The position numbers and the translations under genes were made by a program. DNA of 51,711 nucleotides, from positions 1 through 51,711 of the forward strand of contig LJNS01000014.1 of the NCBI GenBank assembly GCA_001303245.1, read 5' to 3'. This document shows, piece after piece, positions 1 to 8,757 of this stretch. The stretch comes from Gammaproteobacteria bacterium SG8_30 (GTDB taxonomy: Bacteria; Pseudomonadota; Gammaproteobacteria; Steroidobacterales; Steroidobacteraceae). Positions within the stretch are counted from its first letter, which is position 1; each line of letters begins with the position of its first letter. Below the pieces are notes generated by a model that searched no databases, was not told where the DNA came from, and worked only from the letters and a program-made list of their open reading frames with translations.

Positions 1-185
1 GCGTGAAGCGGGTAGAACGGTTCCATTTGATTCAGCTGCTCGGGCGCGATGTGCGTCTGGCACAGCGGGGACATGCCCAGGTCGATGAAAGTCGTCTCGA
101 GCGGTGCGGAACAGAATCTGCACGTCGGCGAGTGCGACTCGGGAGTCTGTTGATCTTGCGGCACGGCGGATTGCGGAAGATTCAT
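1..185 (-). CDS. SAM-dependent C-methyltransferase, N-terminal zinc-binding part (partial)
   Basis: Reading the minus strand from an ATG at 185 gives 61 residues open to the left window edge. The visible part has the paired cysteines of a small zinc-binding domain (CRFCSAPL near residues 22-29), then IDLGMSPLCQ and QLNQMEPFYPLH. I recognise this as the N-terminal domain of the class I methyltransferases that C-methylate nucleotide-linked keto-deoxysugars (TylC3-like, Methyltransf_13 domain first). The SAM-binding domain would lie outside the window, so the function is inferred from the N-terminus only. It diverges from the polysaccharide operon to its right. The deoxysugar-type genes at 31.6-36 kb (RfbC-like, RfbF-like, SDR) are the usual companions of such methyltransferases. 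No clear Shine-Dalgarno sequence is visible. Confidence 0.7.
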   Translation of the reverse strand, partial: MNLPQSAVPQDQQTPESHSPTCRFCSAPLETTFIDLGMSPLCQTHIAPEQLNQMEPFYPLH

Positions 186-650
186 TGCTTGAGTGTCCCC
201 GGGGTTTCGATTCGGTCGTCAGGTAACCGCGCCGGCAACCTGCCGGTGCACGACGGAGATTTTGCCATGCGCTCAGTGCCAGGACTGTGAATCAATGCCG
301 TCGCGTGGAGATCACCTGGCGCAAAATCGCCCTCATGAATCGGACGGGTTACAGCCTCGGACCGCGGATGCGGCGACCGGCACGGAGGGAGCGAGTCGGG
401 CGGGTCGTCCGGCCGGGGCGAGCGGTTGGCGGGACGTCGGCCAGGGCCTGGTGCCCAGGGCTCATAAGTGAGAGCCGCGTCACACTATCTGGTTGGCATC
501 GAGAGTTGTCTGGCATTAGCTTAACGGCTCATCGGGAGCGGCGGGCAACTTGCCGGACCGTTCCCATCGAAGAACAGCAGGGGGATGGTCCAGGGACCCG
601 GCTCTGCCTCAGCTTCAGCTCCGACGGACTGGCGCGGGCGGGATCGGCAA
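186..650. other. Divergent intergenic region, no gene recognised
   Basis: These 465 bases separate the minus-strand methyltransferase from the first gene of the plus-strand polysaccharide run. The short open frames here have no recognisable protein content. It should hold promoters for both directions; one candidate plus-strand promoter is listed separately. Confidence 0.5.
493..522 (+). promoter_or_regulatory. Candidate sigma-70 promoter for the first polysaccharide operon
   Basis: TTGGCA at 493-498 (5 of 6 matches to the -35 consensus) is followed after 18 bases by TAGCTT at 517-522, a weaker -10 that keeps TA at the front and T at the end. Transcription would begin about 120 bases before the start codon at 651. 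This is pattern matching only. Confidence 0.3.
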
Positions 651-1925
651 ATGGGTAGCGCAACCACGGTGTCGGTCAGATCCTGCGATGACGTCGAACT
701 CGGAGGCGCTCGGGCCAGGCCTGAGCCTGCGCGCGTCTCGGCCTGCATCGAGCGGTTCACCGACTGGCTCGACGAGTACGGCGAGACCTCGTGGGATCAC
801 CAGAGCTACTACGCCGGTCCCATTGGGCGGCGCGCCAAGGCGCTTTACTACAGCCATCCAGGGCTGGGCGTTCCAGCGGTACTCCCGATGGTGATCTCGG
901 AAGCCCTGATACCCGCTGGGCGACGCCTGTTCTGGCGACGGCAGCGCTTTCCGATTGCCGACGCGCACTACGCGATGGGATTCGCGGCTCTGAGCGTGCT
1001 GACCGGCAAGGGCGCGCACCTCGACCGGGCGCGACACTTCCTCGAGGTGCTCGAGGGCACCCGGTGCCAGGGATACGAGCACCACGGCTGGGGCTATCCC
1101 TTCGACTGGGTGACGCGGACCGGCGTCATGAAGTCAGGTACGCCGCTGATCACGACCACGCCGTACGTCTATGAGGCTTTTGCATCTGTCCAGGCACTCG
1201 ATCCGGCTGCCTGGCAAGTGGACGTGATGAGGTCCGTTGCCGAGCATGCGCTGCGCGACATTCCGGATCGTGTGGTATCGGAGGATACGTCGGCGGCGGG
1301 CTACAACCCCCAGGATCGCCAAGGCTGCGTCGTGAATGCGAGCGCGTACCGGGCCTTCCTGCTCTTCGAGGCTGCAGACCGTTTCGCGAGTGACGAGTAC
1401 GCCCGGACTGCGGGCCGGAACCTGAACTTCGTGCTGGAGTCACAGCGACCGGACGGCGCCTGGCCGTATGCCATCGACGGGGAGCGGGACTTCGTCGATC
1501 ACTTCCACACGTGCTTCGTGCTCAAGGCGCTGGCCAAGATCGAGCAGGTCACAGGCGATGCCCGGTGTACTCGGGCGATCGAGGCAGGAGTCCGTTACTA
1601 CACCGAGCACCTCTTCTACGAGGACGGGTTGCCCAGGCCGTTTTCCCGGGCACCGAGACTGACCGTGTATCGTAGCGAGCTCTACGACTATGCCGAGTGT
1701 ATCAATCTCGGAGTACTGCTTCGCGGCCGGTTCGCGAGCCTCGATGGGCGCGTCGAGGCGGCGGTCGGGGACCTGCTGACCCGGTGGCAGAAGCGGGACG
1801 GCTCGTTCCGTTCCCGAAAGCTGATCTTCGGCTGGGACAACGTCCCCATGCATCGCTGGGCTCAAGCGCAGCTGTTCCGAGCCCTCGTTCTCTATCGATA
1901 CGGCTCGGACCACAAGGCGGCCTGA
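651..1925 (+). CDS. Alpha/alpha-toroid (prenyltransferase/GH-like barrel) polysaccharide-locus protein
   Basis: A 424-residue soluble protein built from repeated helical hairpins with aromatic and glycine-rich turns (YEHHGWGYPFDW, RPDGAWPYAIDGERDFVDHFHTC split over two repeats, KRDGSFRSR). This is typical of (alpha/alpha)6 barrels such as terpene-cyclase, unsaturated glucuronyl hydrolase or epimerase folds. No signal peptide is evident. Such proteins recur beside asparagine-synthetase-like genes in exopolysaccharide loci, but I know no assigned activity. The ATG at 651 is preferred over an in-frame start at 585 because the extra 22 residues look non-coding in composition. It ends 3 bases before the amidotransferase gene, so the two are probably cotranscribed. 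It could bind or process a sugar; that is inference. Confidence 0.7.
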   Translation: MGSATTVSVRSCDDVELGGARARPEPARVSACIERFTDWLDEYGETSWDHQSYYAGPIGRRAKALYYSHPGLGVPAVLPMVISEALIPAGRRLFWRRQRFPIADAHYAMGFAALSVLTGKGAHLDRARHFLEVLEGTRCQGYEHHGWGYPFDWVTRTGVMKSGTPLITTTPYVYEAFASVQALDPAAWQVDVMRSVAEHALRDIPDRVVSEDTSAAGYNPQDRQGCVVNASAYRAFLLFEAADRFASDEYARTAGRNLNFVLESQRPDGAWPYAIDGERDFVDHFHTCFVLKALAKIEQVTGDARCTRAIEAGVRYYTEHLFYEDGLPRPFSRAPRLTVYRSELYDYAECINLGVLLRGRFASLDGRVEAAVGDLLTRWQKRDGSFRSRKLIFGWDNVPMHRWAQAQLFRALVLYRYGSDHKAA

Positions 1926-1928
1926 AAG

Positions 1929-3824
1929 ATGTGCGGAATCTGCGGGCAGTACAATTACGTCGATCACGCGCCCGTTTCGCGGGAACTCGTTCGTGCCATG
2001 GCCGAGACGATCAGGCACCGCGGCCCGGACGATGAGGGCTACTATTTCGCGGACGGGATCGGGCTCGGCTTCCGGCGGCTCTCGATCATCGACCTGTCTG
2101 GCGGCCACCAGCCGATGGCCGATGGCTCGGAATCAGTCTGGGTTGCCTTCAACGGCGAGATCTACAACTTCCACGAACTCCGGGAGGAGCTCGAGGGGCT
2201 CGGTCATGTCTTCAGGACCCGTTCTGACACGGAGGTCATCATCCACGGCTACAAGCAGTGGGGTACCAAGGTCCTCCGACGACTCAACGGCATGTTCGGT
2301 CTCGCGATATGGGACGCACGTCGCCGGCGCCTGATACTCGGGCGGGACGCAGCTGGCATCAAGCTCGTCTACTACCGCGTTCAAGGTGGATCGGTAGTGT
2401 TCGGGTCCGAGCTGCGAGCGGTTCTGCGGGCACTGCCGAATCGTCCGCCGCTGGACATGACCGCGCTCAACCTGTTCCTGCGATATCGCTACACGCCCGC
2501 ACCCCTTACTTTGTACCAGGGGATCCGGAAGCTCGAGCCGGGAACGATGGCAGTGTTCGAAGGTGGAGAGTGGCGGGTCGAGAGATGGGATGTCGTGGAC
2601 GCGACACCGGTCGCGCCGGAACTCAAGGACGAGGAGGCGATCGACGAGCTGCTGGAAGTCTACAAGCGCGCTCTGAAGCGTCACCTGATCAGCGACGTTC
2701 CGGTCGGTCTGCTCCTGAGCGGGGGCGTCGACTCGGGCCTGCTGCTCGCGCTGATGAACCTGTACGGTGACCAATGGCCGACCTACACGGTCGGATATGG
2801 CAGGCAGGCCTACGAGGATGACGAGCTCACCGATGCCGCGGAGACGGCCCGTATCTTCGGCGCGCCGCACCATCCGGTTTCGATTGACCGGCGGGCCTTC
2901 GAGGAAGCGCTGCCAAGAATAGTCTCGATCGTCGAGGAGCCGGTTGCGACGTCGTCGATCGTGCCCATGTACTTCGTGTGCGAGCGGGCGAGGCAGGACG
3001 TCAAGGTCGCCCTCGTCGGTCAGGGTCCAGATGAGCTCTTCGGCGGTTACACACGTCACCTGGGCGTGCGCTATGGAGCCTACTGGCGGGCGGTGCCGGA
3101 CTGGTTGAGAAAGGGGCTCGAAAGTGGGCTCAAGCGTCTGCCGAGAAGCGAGGCCCTCAAGCGAGGCCTGCGCTCGCTGGACGTCGACGACCGGATGGCC
3201 CGTTACCGAGACGTGTTCTCGATTCTTCCGGGCGAGACTGTCGATTCACTCTTTCGTCCCGGTCTTCTTCCCGCCGGCTCTGGAGACACGGTTCTCGACA
3301 TATGGTCCGCCATGGGCCAGGCGATCGATCAGTCCGACGAACTGGGCGGGTTCCAGTTGATCGAGCTGCAGTCGTCGCTGCCGGACGAACTGCTCATGTA
3401 TGCCGACAAGCTGTCCATGATTCACAGCCTCGAGGTCAGGGTTCCATACCTGGATCGGGAGATCGTGGACTACGCGCGTCGACTCCCGGCGGCGTTCAAG
3501 ATTCGCGCCGGGCAACGCAAATGGTTGCACCGCAGGGTGTGCGAGAAGTTCCTGCCCGGCGAGATACTTCGCCGGAAGAAACGCGGCTTCGCCGTAAACG
3601 TCGTCGACAGTTGGTTCCAGGGTTCGCTTGGCGACAGCATGGACAGTTACCTCAAGGATCCGCGCTCGCTGATGTTCGACCACCTCAACGCGGCCGAGGT
3701 CGGAAGGCTGCTCGCGGAACACCGTGCGGGCGTTCACGACAACCACAAGATCCTGTTCAGCTTGGTGGTTCTCGAAGAGTGGTTGCGCTCGCAGGACTAC
3801 GAGCCCAACCGTGCGGCGGCCTGA
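1929..3824 (+). CDS. asnB: Glutamine-hydrolysing asparagine synthetase-type amidotransferase
   Basis: The 631-residue protein starts MCGICGQYNY, giving the N-terminal nucleophile Cys2 of class II glutamine amidotransferases (about residues 2-200, with RHRGPDDEG and the FNGEIYNF segment). A synthetase domain follows with the PP-loop SGGVDS near residue 264 and VGQGPDELFGGY. Both halves look intact, so it should hydrolyse glutamine and transfer ammonia to an adenylated carboxylate. In polysaccharide loci this family includes enzymes that amidate uronic acid residues (WbpS-like) and the XrtA/PEP-CTERM-associated amidotransferase; either fits better here than bulk asparagine synthesis. It starts 3 bases after the toroid gene. 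A uronic-acid pathway at 12.9-14.2 and 28.3-31 kb could supply the carboxylate, which is inference. Confidence 0.9.
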   Translation: MCGICGQYNYVDHAPVSRELVRAMAETIRHRGPDDEGYYFADGIGLGFRRLSIIDLSGGHQPMADGSESVWVAFNGEIYNFHELREELEGLGHVFRTRSDTEVIIHGYKQWGTKVLRRLNGMFGLAIWDARRRRLILGRDAAGIKLVYYRVQGGSVVFGSELRAVLRALPNRPPLDMTALNLFLRYRYTPAPLTLYQGIRKLEPGTMAVFEGGEWRVERWDVVDATPVAPELKDEEAIDELLEVYKRALKRHLISDVPVGLLLSGGVDSGLLLALMNLYGDQWPTYTVGYGRQAYEDDELTDAAETARIFGAPHHPVSIDRRAFEEALPRIVSIVEEPVATSSIVPMYFVCERARQDVKVALVGQGPDELFGGYTRHLGVRYGAYWRAVPDWLRKGLESGLKRLPRSEALKRGLRSLDVDDRMARYRDVFSILPGETVDSLFRPGLLPAGSGDTVLDIWSAMGQAIDQSDELGGFQLIELQSSLPDELLMYADKLSMIHSLEVRVPYLDREIVDYARRLPAAFKIRAGQRKWLHRRVCEKFLPGEILRRKKRGFAVNVVDSWFQGSLGDSMDSYLKDPRSLMFDHLNAAEVGRLLAEHRAGVHDNHKILFSLVVLEEWLRSQDYEPNRAAA

Positions 3825-3884
3825 CGTTCCGCGGAGCTCCGCTGGCAGGGCGCGATTTGGCAGAAAGGTGGAGTTGCAAGACCG

Positions 3885-4781
3885 ATGGCCCTCAAGTACG
3901 TCCTGATAACGCCGGCCCGAAACGAGGCGGCATTCATAGAGGAGACGATCCGGTCGGTCACCTCGCAGACGGTTTTGCCCGAGAAGTGGGTGATCGTCAG
4001 CGACGGCTCGACCGACGACACTGACCGCATCGTCGAACAGTATCTCCCTGGAAGGGAATGGCTGGAGCTCGTACGCAGGCCCGTACGGGAAGAGCGGAAC
4101 TTTGCGGCCAAGGTTGAGGCATTCAACGAAGGGTATTCCCGCGTCGCGAGTGTGGAATTCGACGTCATCGGAAACATCGATGCCGATGTGTCCTTCGAGC
4201 CTGATTTCTTCGAGTTCCTGCTGGACATGTTCGAGAAGAATCCGGACCTCGGAGTCGCAGGCACGCATTACGTGGAGGGGGAATTTCACTCGTTCCAGGA
4301 CAGCTTCATAAATGTCCAGCACGTCAACGGCCAGTGCCAGCTGTTTCGCCGCGCATGCTTCGAGGACATCGGTGGCTATGTGCCGATCCGGGGCGGCGGA
4401 ATCGACTGGGTGGCCGTGACCACGGCGCGAATGAAGGGGTGGAATACGCGTTCCTACTCGGAGCGGGTCTTCCATCACCACCGCAAGATGGGAACGGCTG
4501 GCACCAGCGAACTGGGTGCACGTTTCCACTACGGAAAGAAGGACTACTTCCTGGGGGGACATCCCCTGTGGCAACTGTTCCGCGGAGCGTACCAGATGGC
4601 GAAGCCTCCCTACGTGCTCGGCGGGCTCAGTCTGATTCTCGGATACGCCTCCTGCTGGCTGTCCGGGGAGCGTCGGCCGGTCTCCGATGAATTGATGCGC
4701 TTTCATCGCGCGGAGCAGATGGCGCGCCTCAAGAGCCTCTTTGCAGGCCAGGAAGGACTGCACCGCTCATCGGGTTCATGA
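3885..4781 (+). CDS. Glycosyltransferase family 2
   Basis: The 298-residue protein has the GT-A nucleotide-binding start (YVLITPARNEAAFIEETI), VSDGSTDDTD near residue 45, and a metal-binding GNIDADVSF (DxD variant) near residue 100. GGGIDWVAVTTARMKG and the later HHRKMGT segment belong to the acceptor side. There is only one weakly hydrophobic stretch near the C-terminus, so it is probably cytosolic or membrane-associated. It transfers a sugar from a nucleotide donor to the growing lipid-linked glycan; the donor cannot be read. An AAGGTGGAG-like ribosome-binding site lies upstream of the ATG. It sits between the amidotransferase and the FemAB-like gene in the same operon. Confidence 0.87.
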   Translation: MALKYVLITPARNEAAFIEETIRSVTSQTVLPEKWVIVSDGSTDDTDRIVEQYLPGREWLELVRRPVREERNFAAKVEAFNEGYSRVASVEFDVIGNIDADVSFEPDFFEFLLDMFEKNPDLGVAGTHYVEGEFHSFQDSFINVQHVNGQCQLFRRACFEDIGGYVPIRGGGIDWVAVTTARMKGWNTRSYSERVFHHHRKMGTAGTSELGARFHYGKKDYFLGGHPLWQLFRGAYQMAKPPYVLGGLSLILGYASCWLSGERRPVSDELMRFHRAEQMARLKSLFAGQEGLHRSSGS

Positions 4782-4814
4782 GGGGCGCAGCGTAAGGGAC
4801 GATCCGGAGGACCG

Positions 4815-5768
4815 ATGACATCGACCATTGCAGAGCAGTCGTCTACATCGTGCCAGGTCTACGAAAAGGAGATCCTCGTGGAGGGTCGTCCGACCAGGCT
4901 TCCGTGCGTGAACATTGACGGTGAGCTGTTCACCGTATTCGACGGGTTCCCGAGGATCATGACGCCGGAAGACGAGTGGGAAGACAGGCTGCGATCGCCC
5001 GAGCATGTGATCGAGACGAGTGCATCCCATCCCGAGATCAAGGCCGACATATTTTCCTTCTGGCAGGAATGGCCATCGAGCGAGTGCCGGTATCCGTATC
5101 CGTACGACTGGGAGGAGTTGGCGGTAGTTCCGACGACGTCTTATGACGACTGGTGGAACAAGAAGCTCAAGTCGAGGGTTCGCAACAAGGTGCGGAAGTG
5201 CGAGAAGAGCGGCGTCGTGATCCGCGAAAGCGAGTTCGACGAGGAGTTTGCCAGTGGCGTGGCCGCGATCTTCAACGAGAGTCCGATTCGTCAAGGTCGT
5301 CCATTCTGGCACTACGGCAAGAGTGCAGAGACGATCAGGCGGCAGTTCTCGCGCTACATGTGGCGGGAGCGCGTCGCGGCGGCCTACGTGGACGACGTGA
5401 TGGCGGGCTTCATCATGGTTGGCAACAAGGGCAAGTTCGGCTACATCGGGCAGATACTCTCGAAGATCGAGGACCGCGAGAGGGGAGTCAACGTCGCGCT
5501 GATGGCCAAGGCCGTGGAGATGTGCGCCGAGCAGGGTAACGAGTTTCTCGTCTACGGGTTCTGGGGCGATTCGTCCCTTGCCGAGTTCAAGCGCCGGTGT
5601 GGATTCGAGCCTGCACGGGTGCCACGGTACTTCGTGCCGCTCACGCGGGCAGGTTCGCTTGCTCTGAAGATCCAGGCACATCGGGGTATTTCAGGCGTTC
5701 TGCCGGCTCCTGTCGTGCGAGCACTCAAGCGTGTGCGGGCTTCAGCTTACGCGCTCCGGAACCGGTGA
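4815..5768 (+). CDS. FemAB/GNAT-family acyl- or aminoacyltransferase
   Basis: A 317-residue protein with the C-terminal GNAT/FemAB fold (Acetyltransf_6 type). It has basic KSRVRNKVRKCEKSG near residue 118, FIMVGNKGKFGYIGQILS for the core strand, GVNVALMAKAVEMC for the cofactor helix and FKRRCGFEPARVPRYF at the end. FemAB relatives transfer amino acids from aminoacyl-tRNA to amino groups, while GNAT relatives use acyl-CoA; motifs alone do not decide between them. A FemAB-like gene is also standard in XrtA-type exopolysaccharide loci. No signal or transmembrane segment is seen. It lies between a glycosyltransferase and the second asparagine-synthetase-like gene, suggesting N-acylation of a sugar or precursor. 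Confidence 0.75.
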   Translation: MTSTIAEQSSTSCQVYEKEILVEGRPTRLPCVNIDGELFTVFDGFPRIMTPEDEWEDRLRSPEHVIETSASHPEIKADIFSFWQEWPSSECRYPYPYDWEELAVVPTTSYDDWWNKKLKSRVRNKVRKCEKSGVVIRESEFDEEFASGVAAIFNESPIRQGRPFWHYGKSAETIRRQFSRYMWRERVAAAYVDDVMAGFIMVGNKGKFGYIGQILSKIEDRERGVNVALMAKAVEMCAEQGNEFLVYGFWGDSSLAEFKRRCGFEPARVPRYFVPLTRAGSLALKIQAHRGISGVLPAPVVRALKRVRASAYALRNR

Positions 5769-5872
5769 GATCCGAAGGTGCCGAGGCTGGTTAGCAGATT
5801 CTTCCTGTCCGGTCGGCGCCTCGTTCCGCCGTCGGCGGGAACGCCCCGACGGGCGCATTAGGCAGCCGAACC

Positions 5873-7702
5873 ATGCCCGGAATCGTCGGAATCGTCGGAT
5901 CGGCAAGGGACGAGCGGGCCCGGCACATGGCGACCGGAATGCTGGCCGCGATGTACCGGGAGCCTTTCTACGCATCCGGCTCGATCGAGCAGCCGGAACT
6001 GGGCGTCTGGGCTGGCTGGACTGCCCACGAGGGATCCCGAGCGGACCGGCAGTCACGTTACCGCGACGCAGATGGCTTGCTGCTGCTTCTCGCGGGGGAG
6101 TGCTGGACCGGCACCGGTGTTTCGGCATCCGGGCCGGCCGACATACTGGACGAGTATCGAAAGCACGGTGACGACTTTCTCGGCTCGCTGAACGGGCTCT
6201 TCAGCGGCCTTCTCGTTGACCCCGTGGCTGGCCGCGTGCTGCTGTTCAATGACCGCTTCAGCAGCGAAAGGCTCTATACATGCGAGGAACAGGGGCTCGT
6301 GCTGTTCGCGAGCGAGGCCAAGGCACTACTGAGCGTCGTGCCCCGGCTACGGGCATTCGATGACGAGGGCGTGGCGCAATTCCTCAAGTACGGTACGACG
6401 CTGGATGAGCGGACGCTCTTCAGCGGCGTGAGCCTGATGCCTGGAGGGTCGCTCTGGTCATTCGAGCCGGGCGCGCAGGCAAGGAAGTCCCAGTACTTCG
6501 TTCCGGCGCAGTGGGAGTCACTGCCGACCCTCGGAGAGGAAGAGTTCGAAGAATCGCTGCGCGATGCACTGCGTGTGGTGGTGCCTCGTTACGCAGCGAC
6601 CGAGGAGTGCCTCGGAATATCGATAACCGGGGGCCTTGATACGCGCATGATCATGGCGTGTCTGCCGCCGCAGGTTACCAACGCGGTCTGCTACACGTTT
6701 GGTGGGCTCACGGGGCAGACGCTGGACGAGCGGATAGGGAGACAGGTCGCGGAGGCCTGTCGCCTCGAGCATCGGACACTGAACATTGCTCCGGCCATCC
6801 TCTCGGGCTTTCGCGAGTACCTCGACCGGACGGTGCTGGCGACCGACGGCTGCGCAGGTGCAACCGTCGTGCATGAAATCTTCCTTAACCGTCTGGCACG
6901 CGATGTCTCGAGAGTGAGGCTGACCGGCAATTTCGGCAGTGAGTTGCTGCGCAGTGTCTCGACGCTCCAGCCGGTCGGACTCGAAGAGGAACTGCTCGAT
7001 GCGGACTTCCGGTCCGCAGTCGGCGCATCGGCGGCCGGATACGACAATCTGCATCCCGTCACGCGCGCGGCGTTCAAGGAAATTCCCCTGCAGCTCTTCG
7101 GATCGCTGGCTGCCGGCCGGTCGCAGGTTACCTTCAGGACGCCCTACCTCGACAATGACATCGTAAGGCTCGCCTACCAGGGGTCACACAAGGCTCGCCA
7201 CTCGCCAGCAGCGGCACTTGCGCTGGTTCAGGCGTGCAGGCCTGCGCTGTCGAGGATCCCGACTGATCGAGGCTGGCGGATCGGCGACAATTCCGTCGTC
7301 TCCCTGGCGCGGCGCAGCTGGGCCAGCTTCACCTTCAAGCTCGACTACCTAGACAAAGAAGGCCTGCCAGACTGGTTAATGGCATTCGATCCTGTTCTTC
7401 GTGCGTTCCGCAGCTCGGGACTACTCGGCCTCCACAAATATCTGCCCTACCGGGACTGGTTCCGCCGGGATCTCGCCGACTACCTGAACGAAGTCGTGAC
7501 CGATCCGACGACGCGGGAGATTCCTTACTTCTCTGGTGACTTCCTTCGCACCATGGTTCGGAGTCACTGCGACGGTCGACGGAACTTCATCCAGGAGATC
7601 AACGCGGTGCTGACGCTGGAGGCCATTCAGCGGTTGCTGCTCAGCGCCCGGGCCGGCGGCAGTCCGCCGTCACCGTCTGATGTACGAGGCATTTCTGCAT
7701 GA
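5873..7702 (+). CDS. Asparagine synthetase-fold protein lacking the glutaminase cysteine
   Basis: The 609-residue protein has both halves of the asparagine synthetase fold, but it begins MPGIVGIVG where glutamine-dependent enzymes begin MCGI. The N-terminal nucleophile is therefore absent. The ATP-pyrophosphatase loop reads TGGLDTR near residue 252 instead of SGGVDS, a conservative variant that should still bind ATP. By analogy with beta-lactam synthetase, which also lacks the cysteine, it may adenylate a carboxylate and couple it to an amine other than glutamine-derived ammonia. It could also use free ammonia or be a partner of the intact paralogue at 1929-3824. Its last four bases overlap the next gene (ATGA). 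Fold assignment is firm; the reaction is inference. Confidence 0.82.
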   Translation: MPGIVGIVGSARDERARHMATGMLAAMYREPFYASGSIEQPELGVWAGWTAHEGSRADRQSRYRDADGLLLLLAGECWTGTGVSASGPADILDEYRKHGDDFLGSLNGLFSGLLVDPVAGRVLLFNDRFSSERLYTCEEQGLVLFASEAKALLSVVPRLRAFDDEGVAQFLKYGTTLDERTLFSGVSLMPGGSLWSFEPGAQARKSQYFVPAQWESLPTLGEEEFEESLRDALRVVVPRYAATEECLGISITGGLDTRMIMACLPPQVTNAVCYTFGGLTGQTLDERIGRQVAEACRLEHRTLNIAPAILSGFREYLDRTVLATDGCAGATVVHEIFLNRLARDVSRVRLTGNFGSELLRSVSTLQPVGLEEELLDADFRSAVGASAAGYDNLHPVTRAAFKEIPLQLFGSLAAGRSQVTFRTPYLDNDIVRLAYQGSHKARHSPAAALALVQACRPALSRIPTDRGWRIGDNSVVSLARRSWASFTFKLDYLDKEGLPDWLMAFDPVLRAFRSSGLLGLHKYLPYRDWFRRDLADYLNEVVTDPTTREIPYFSGDFLRTMVRSHCDGRRNFIQEINAVLTLEAIQRLLLSARAGGSPPSPSDVRGISA

Positions 7703-8613
7703 ACACGCTGATCATCAAGCTCAATGCAACGGGTGACGTAGTCCGGACGACTACTCTGCTGCACGTCCTCCCGGGCGAGGTGACCTGGATAACGGCACGG
7801 GACAATCTGCCGTTGCTGCAGGGCATTGCAGACGGTCTTCGCAGCGTCGCCTGGGAAGATCGTGCTTTGGCAATGGATCGCAGCTATGACCTCTTGATCA
7901 ACCTGGAGGACGAGCTGGATACAGCGGCCTTTGCTGAAGGCATACGGACGAGCAGGCGATTCGGCGCCATCTTGGCCGGGGACGACGGGGTCGGCTACAC
8001 GGACGACGCACGAGGCTGGTTCGACATGAGCCTCATCAGTGTTCATGGGCGGCAACGCGCGGACGAGATCAAGTACCGGAATCGAAAGAGCTATCAGGAA
8101 TTGGTCTTTTCAGGCCTGGGTCGGCCTTTCGACGGCGAAACATATCTTCTGCCGGAGCCCTTGGATGCCGGATTGCACGGAGACGTCGCCGTTGCGCCGG
8201 TGGCAGGGCCGGTCTGGCCGATGAAGAATTGGGCCTTCTACGACGAGGCCATGCAGAGACTGACCTCCGAAGGCTTTCGGGTAAACGTTCTTCCGCGTCG
8301 CCAGTCGTTGCTCGAGCACCTCGGGGACATCCGAAACCATCGTTGCCTTCTCAGCGGCGACAGTCTGCCCATGCACTTCGCACTTGGGCTGGGCATTCCG
8401 TGCGTGACCATCTTCAACTGCACGAGCCCCTGGGAGATCCACGACTACGGCCTGCAGACGAAGGTCATTTCGCCGCTCTTGGGTGAGTTCTTCTACAAGA
8501 GGGGCAGGGATCCCCGTGCGACGGCGGCCGTGACGGTCGACGACGTCGTGGATGCCGTGCGCGCTAAGATCGACGGTCCCGAGCAAGAGCTTCGGCGGGC
8601 TGGCAGGGCGTAA
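7699..8613 (+). CDS. Glycosyltransferase family 9 (heptosyltransferase-like)
   Basis: This 304-residue GT-B protein starts LIIKLNATGDVVRTTTLL, the family 9 N-terminus of ADP-heptose:LPS heptosyltransferases (typical IRLSSIGDV-type segment). It carries VAVAPVAGPVWPMKNW before the nucleotide-binding half and CLLSGDSLPMHFALGLGIP as the donor site. Members usually move heptose from ADP-heptose, and a complete-looking ADP-heptose supply sits at 22.8-26.1 kb, so heptose is a reasonable donor guess. It is somewhat shorter than LPS heptosyltransferases (about 320-350 residues). Translation is coupled to the preceding gene through an ATGA overlap. Confidence 0.85.
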   Translation: MNTLIIKLNATGDVVRTTTLLHVLPGEVTWITARDNLPLLQGIADGLRSVAWEDRALAMDRSYDLLINLEDELDTAAFAEGIRTSRRFGAILAGDDGVGYTDDARGWFDMSLISVHGRQRADEIKYRNRKSYQELVFSGLGRPFDGETYLLPEPLDAGLHGDVAVAPVAGPVWPMKNWAFYDEAMQRLTSEGFRVNVLPRRQSLLEHLGDIRNHRCLLSGDSLPMHFALGLGIPCVTIFNCTSPWEIHDYGLQTKVISPLLGEFFYKRGRDPRATAAVTVDDVVDAVRAKIDGPEQELRRAGRA

Positions 8614-8757
8614 TGCAGAACGAGAGCCGGCACCTGGACTCGTTGGCCGCGGACCCGGTGAGGTCGACGCGTCCACCGCACGGACCTCGGACCGTCTTTC
8701 CCGTGGCGGCGGTCGCGTCCGGGATTCGAAGGCCGGACTCGAGGGGAGGGTAGGGGA

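Noticed and set aside
493-511. A TTGGCAT...TTGT stretch resembling a sigma-54 promoter
   Set aside because: GG-to-GT spacing is one base too long and the -12 GC is missing; a sigma-70 reading fits better.
3246-4763. A 505-codon open frame on the minus strand
   Set aside because: It is antisense to the amidotransferase and GT2 genes, whose catalytic motifs are clear.
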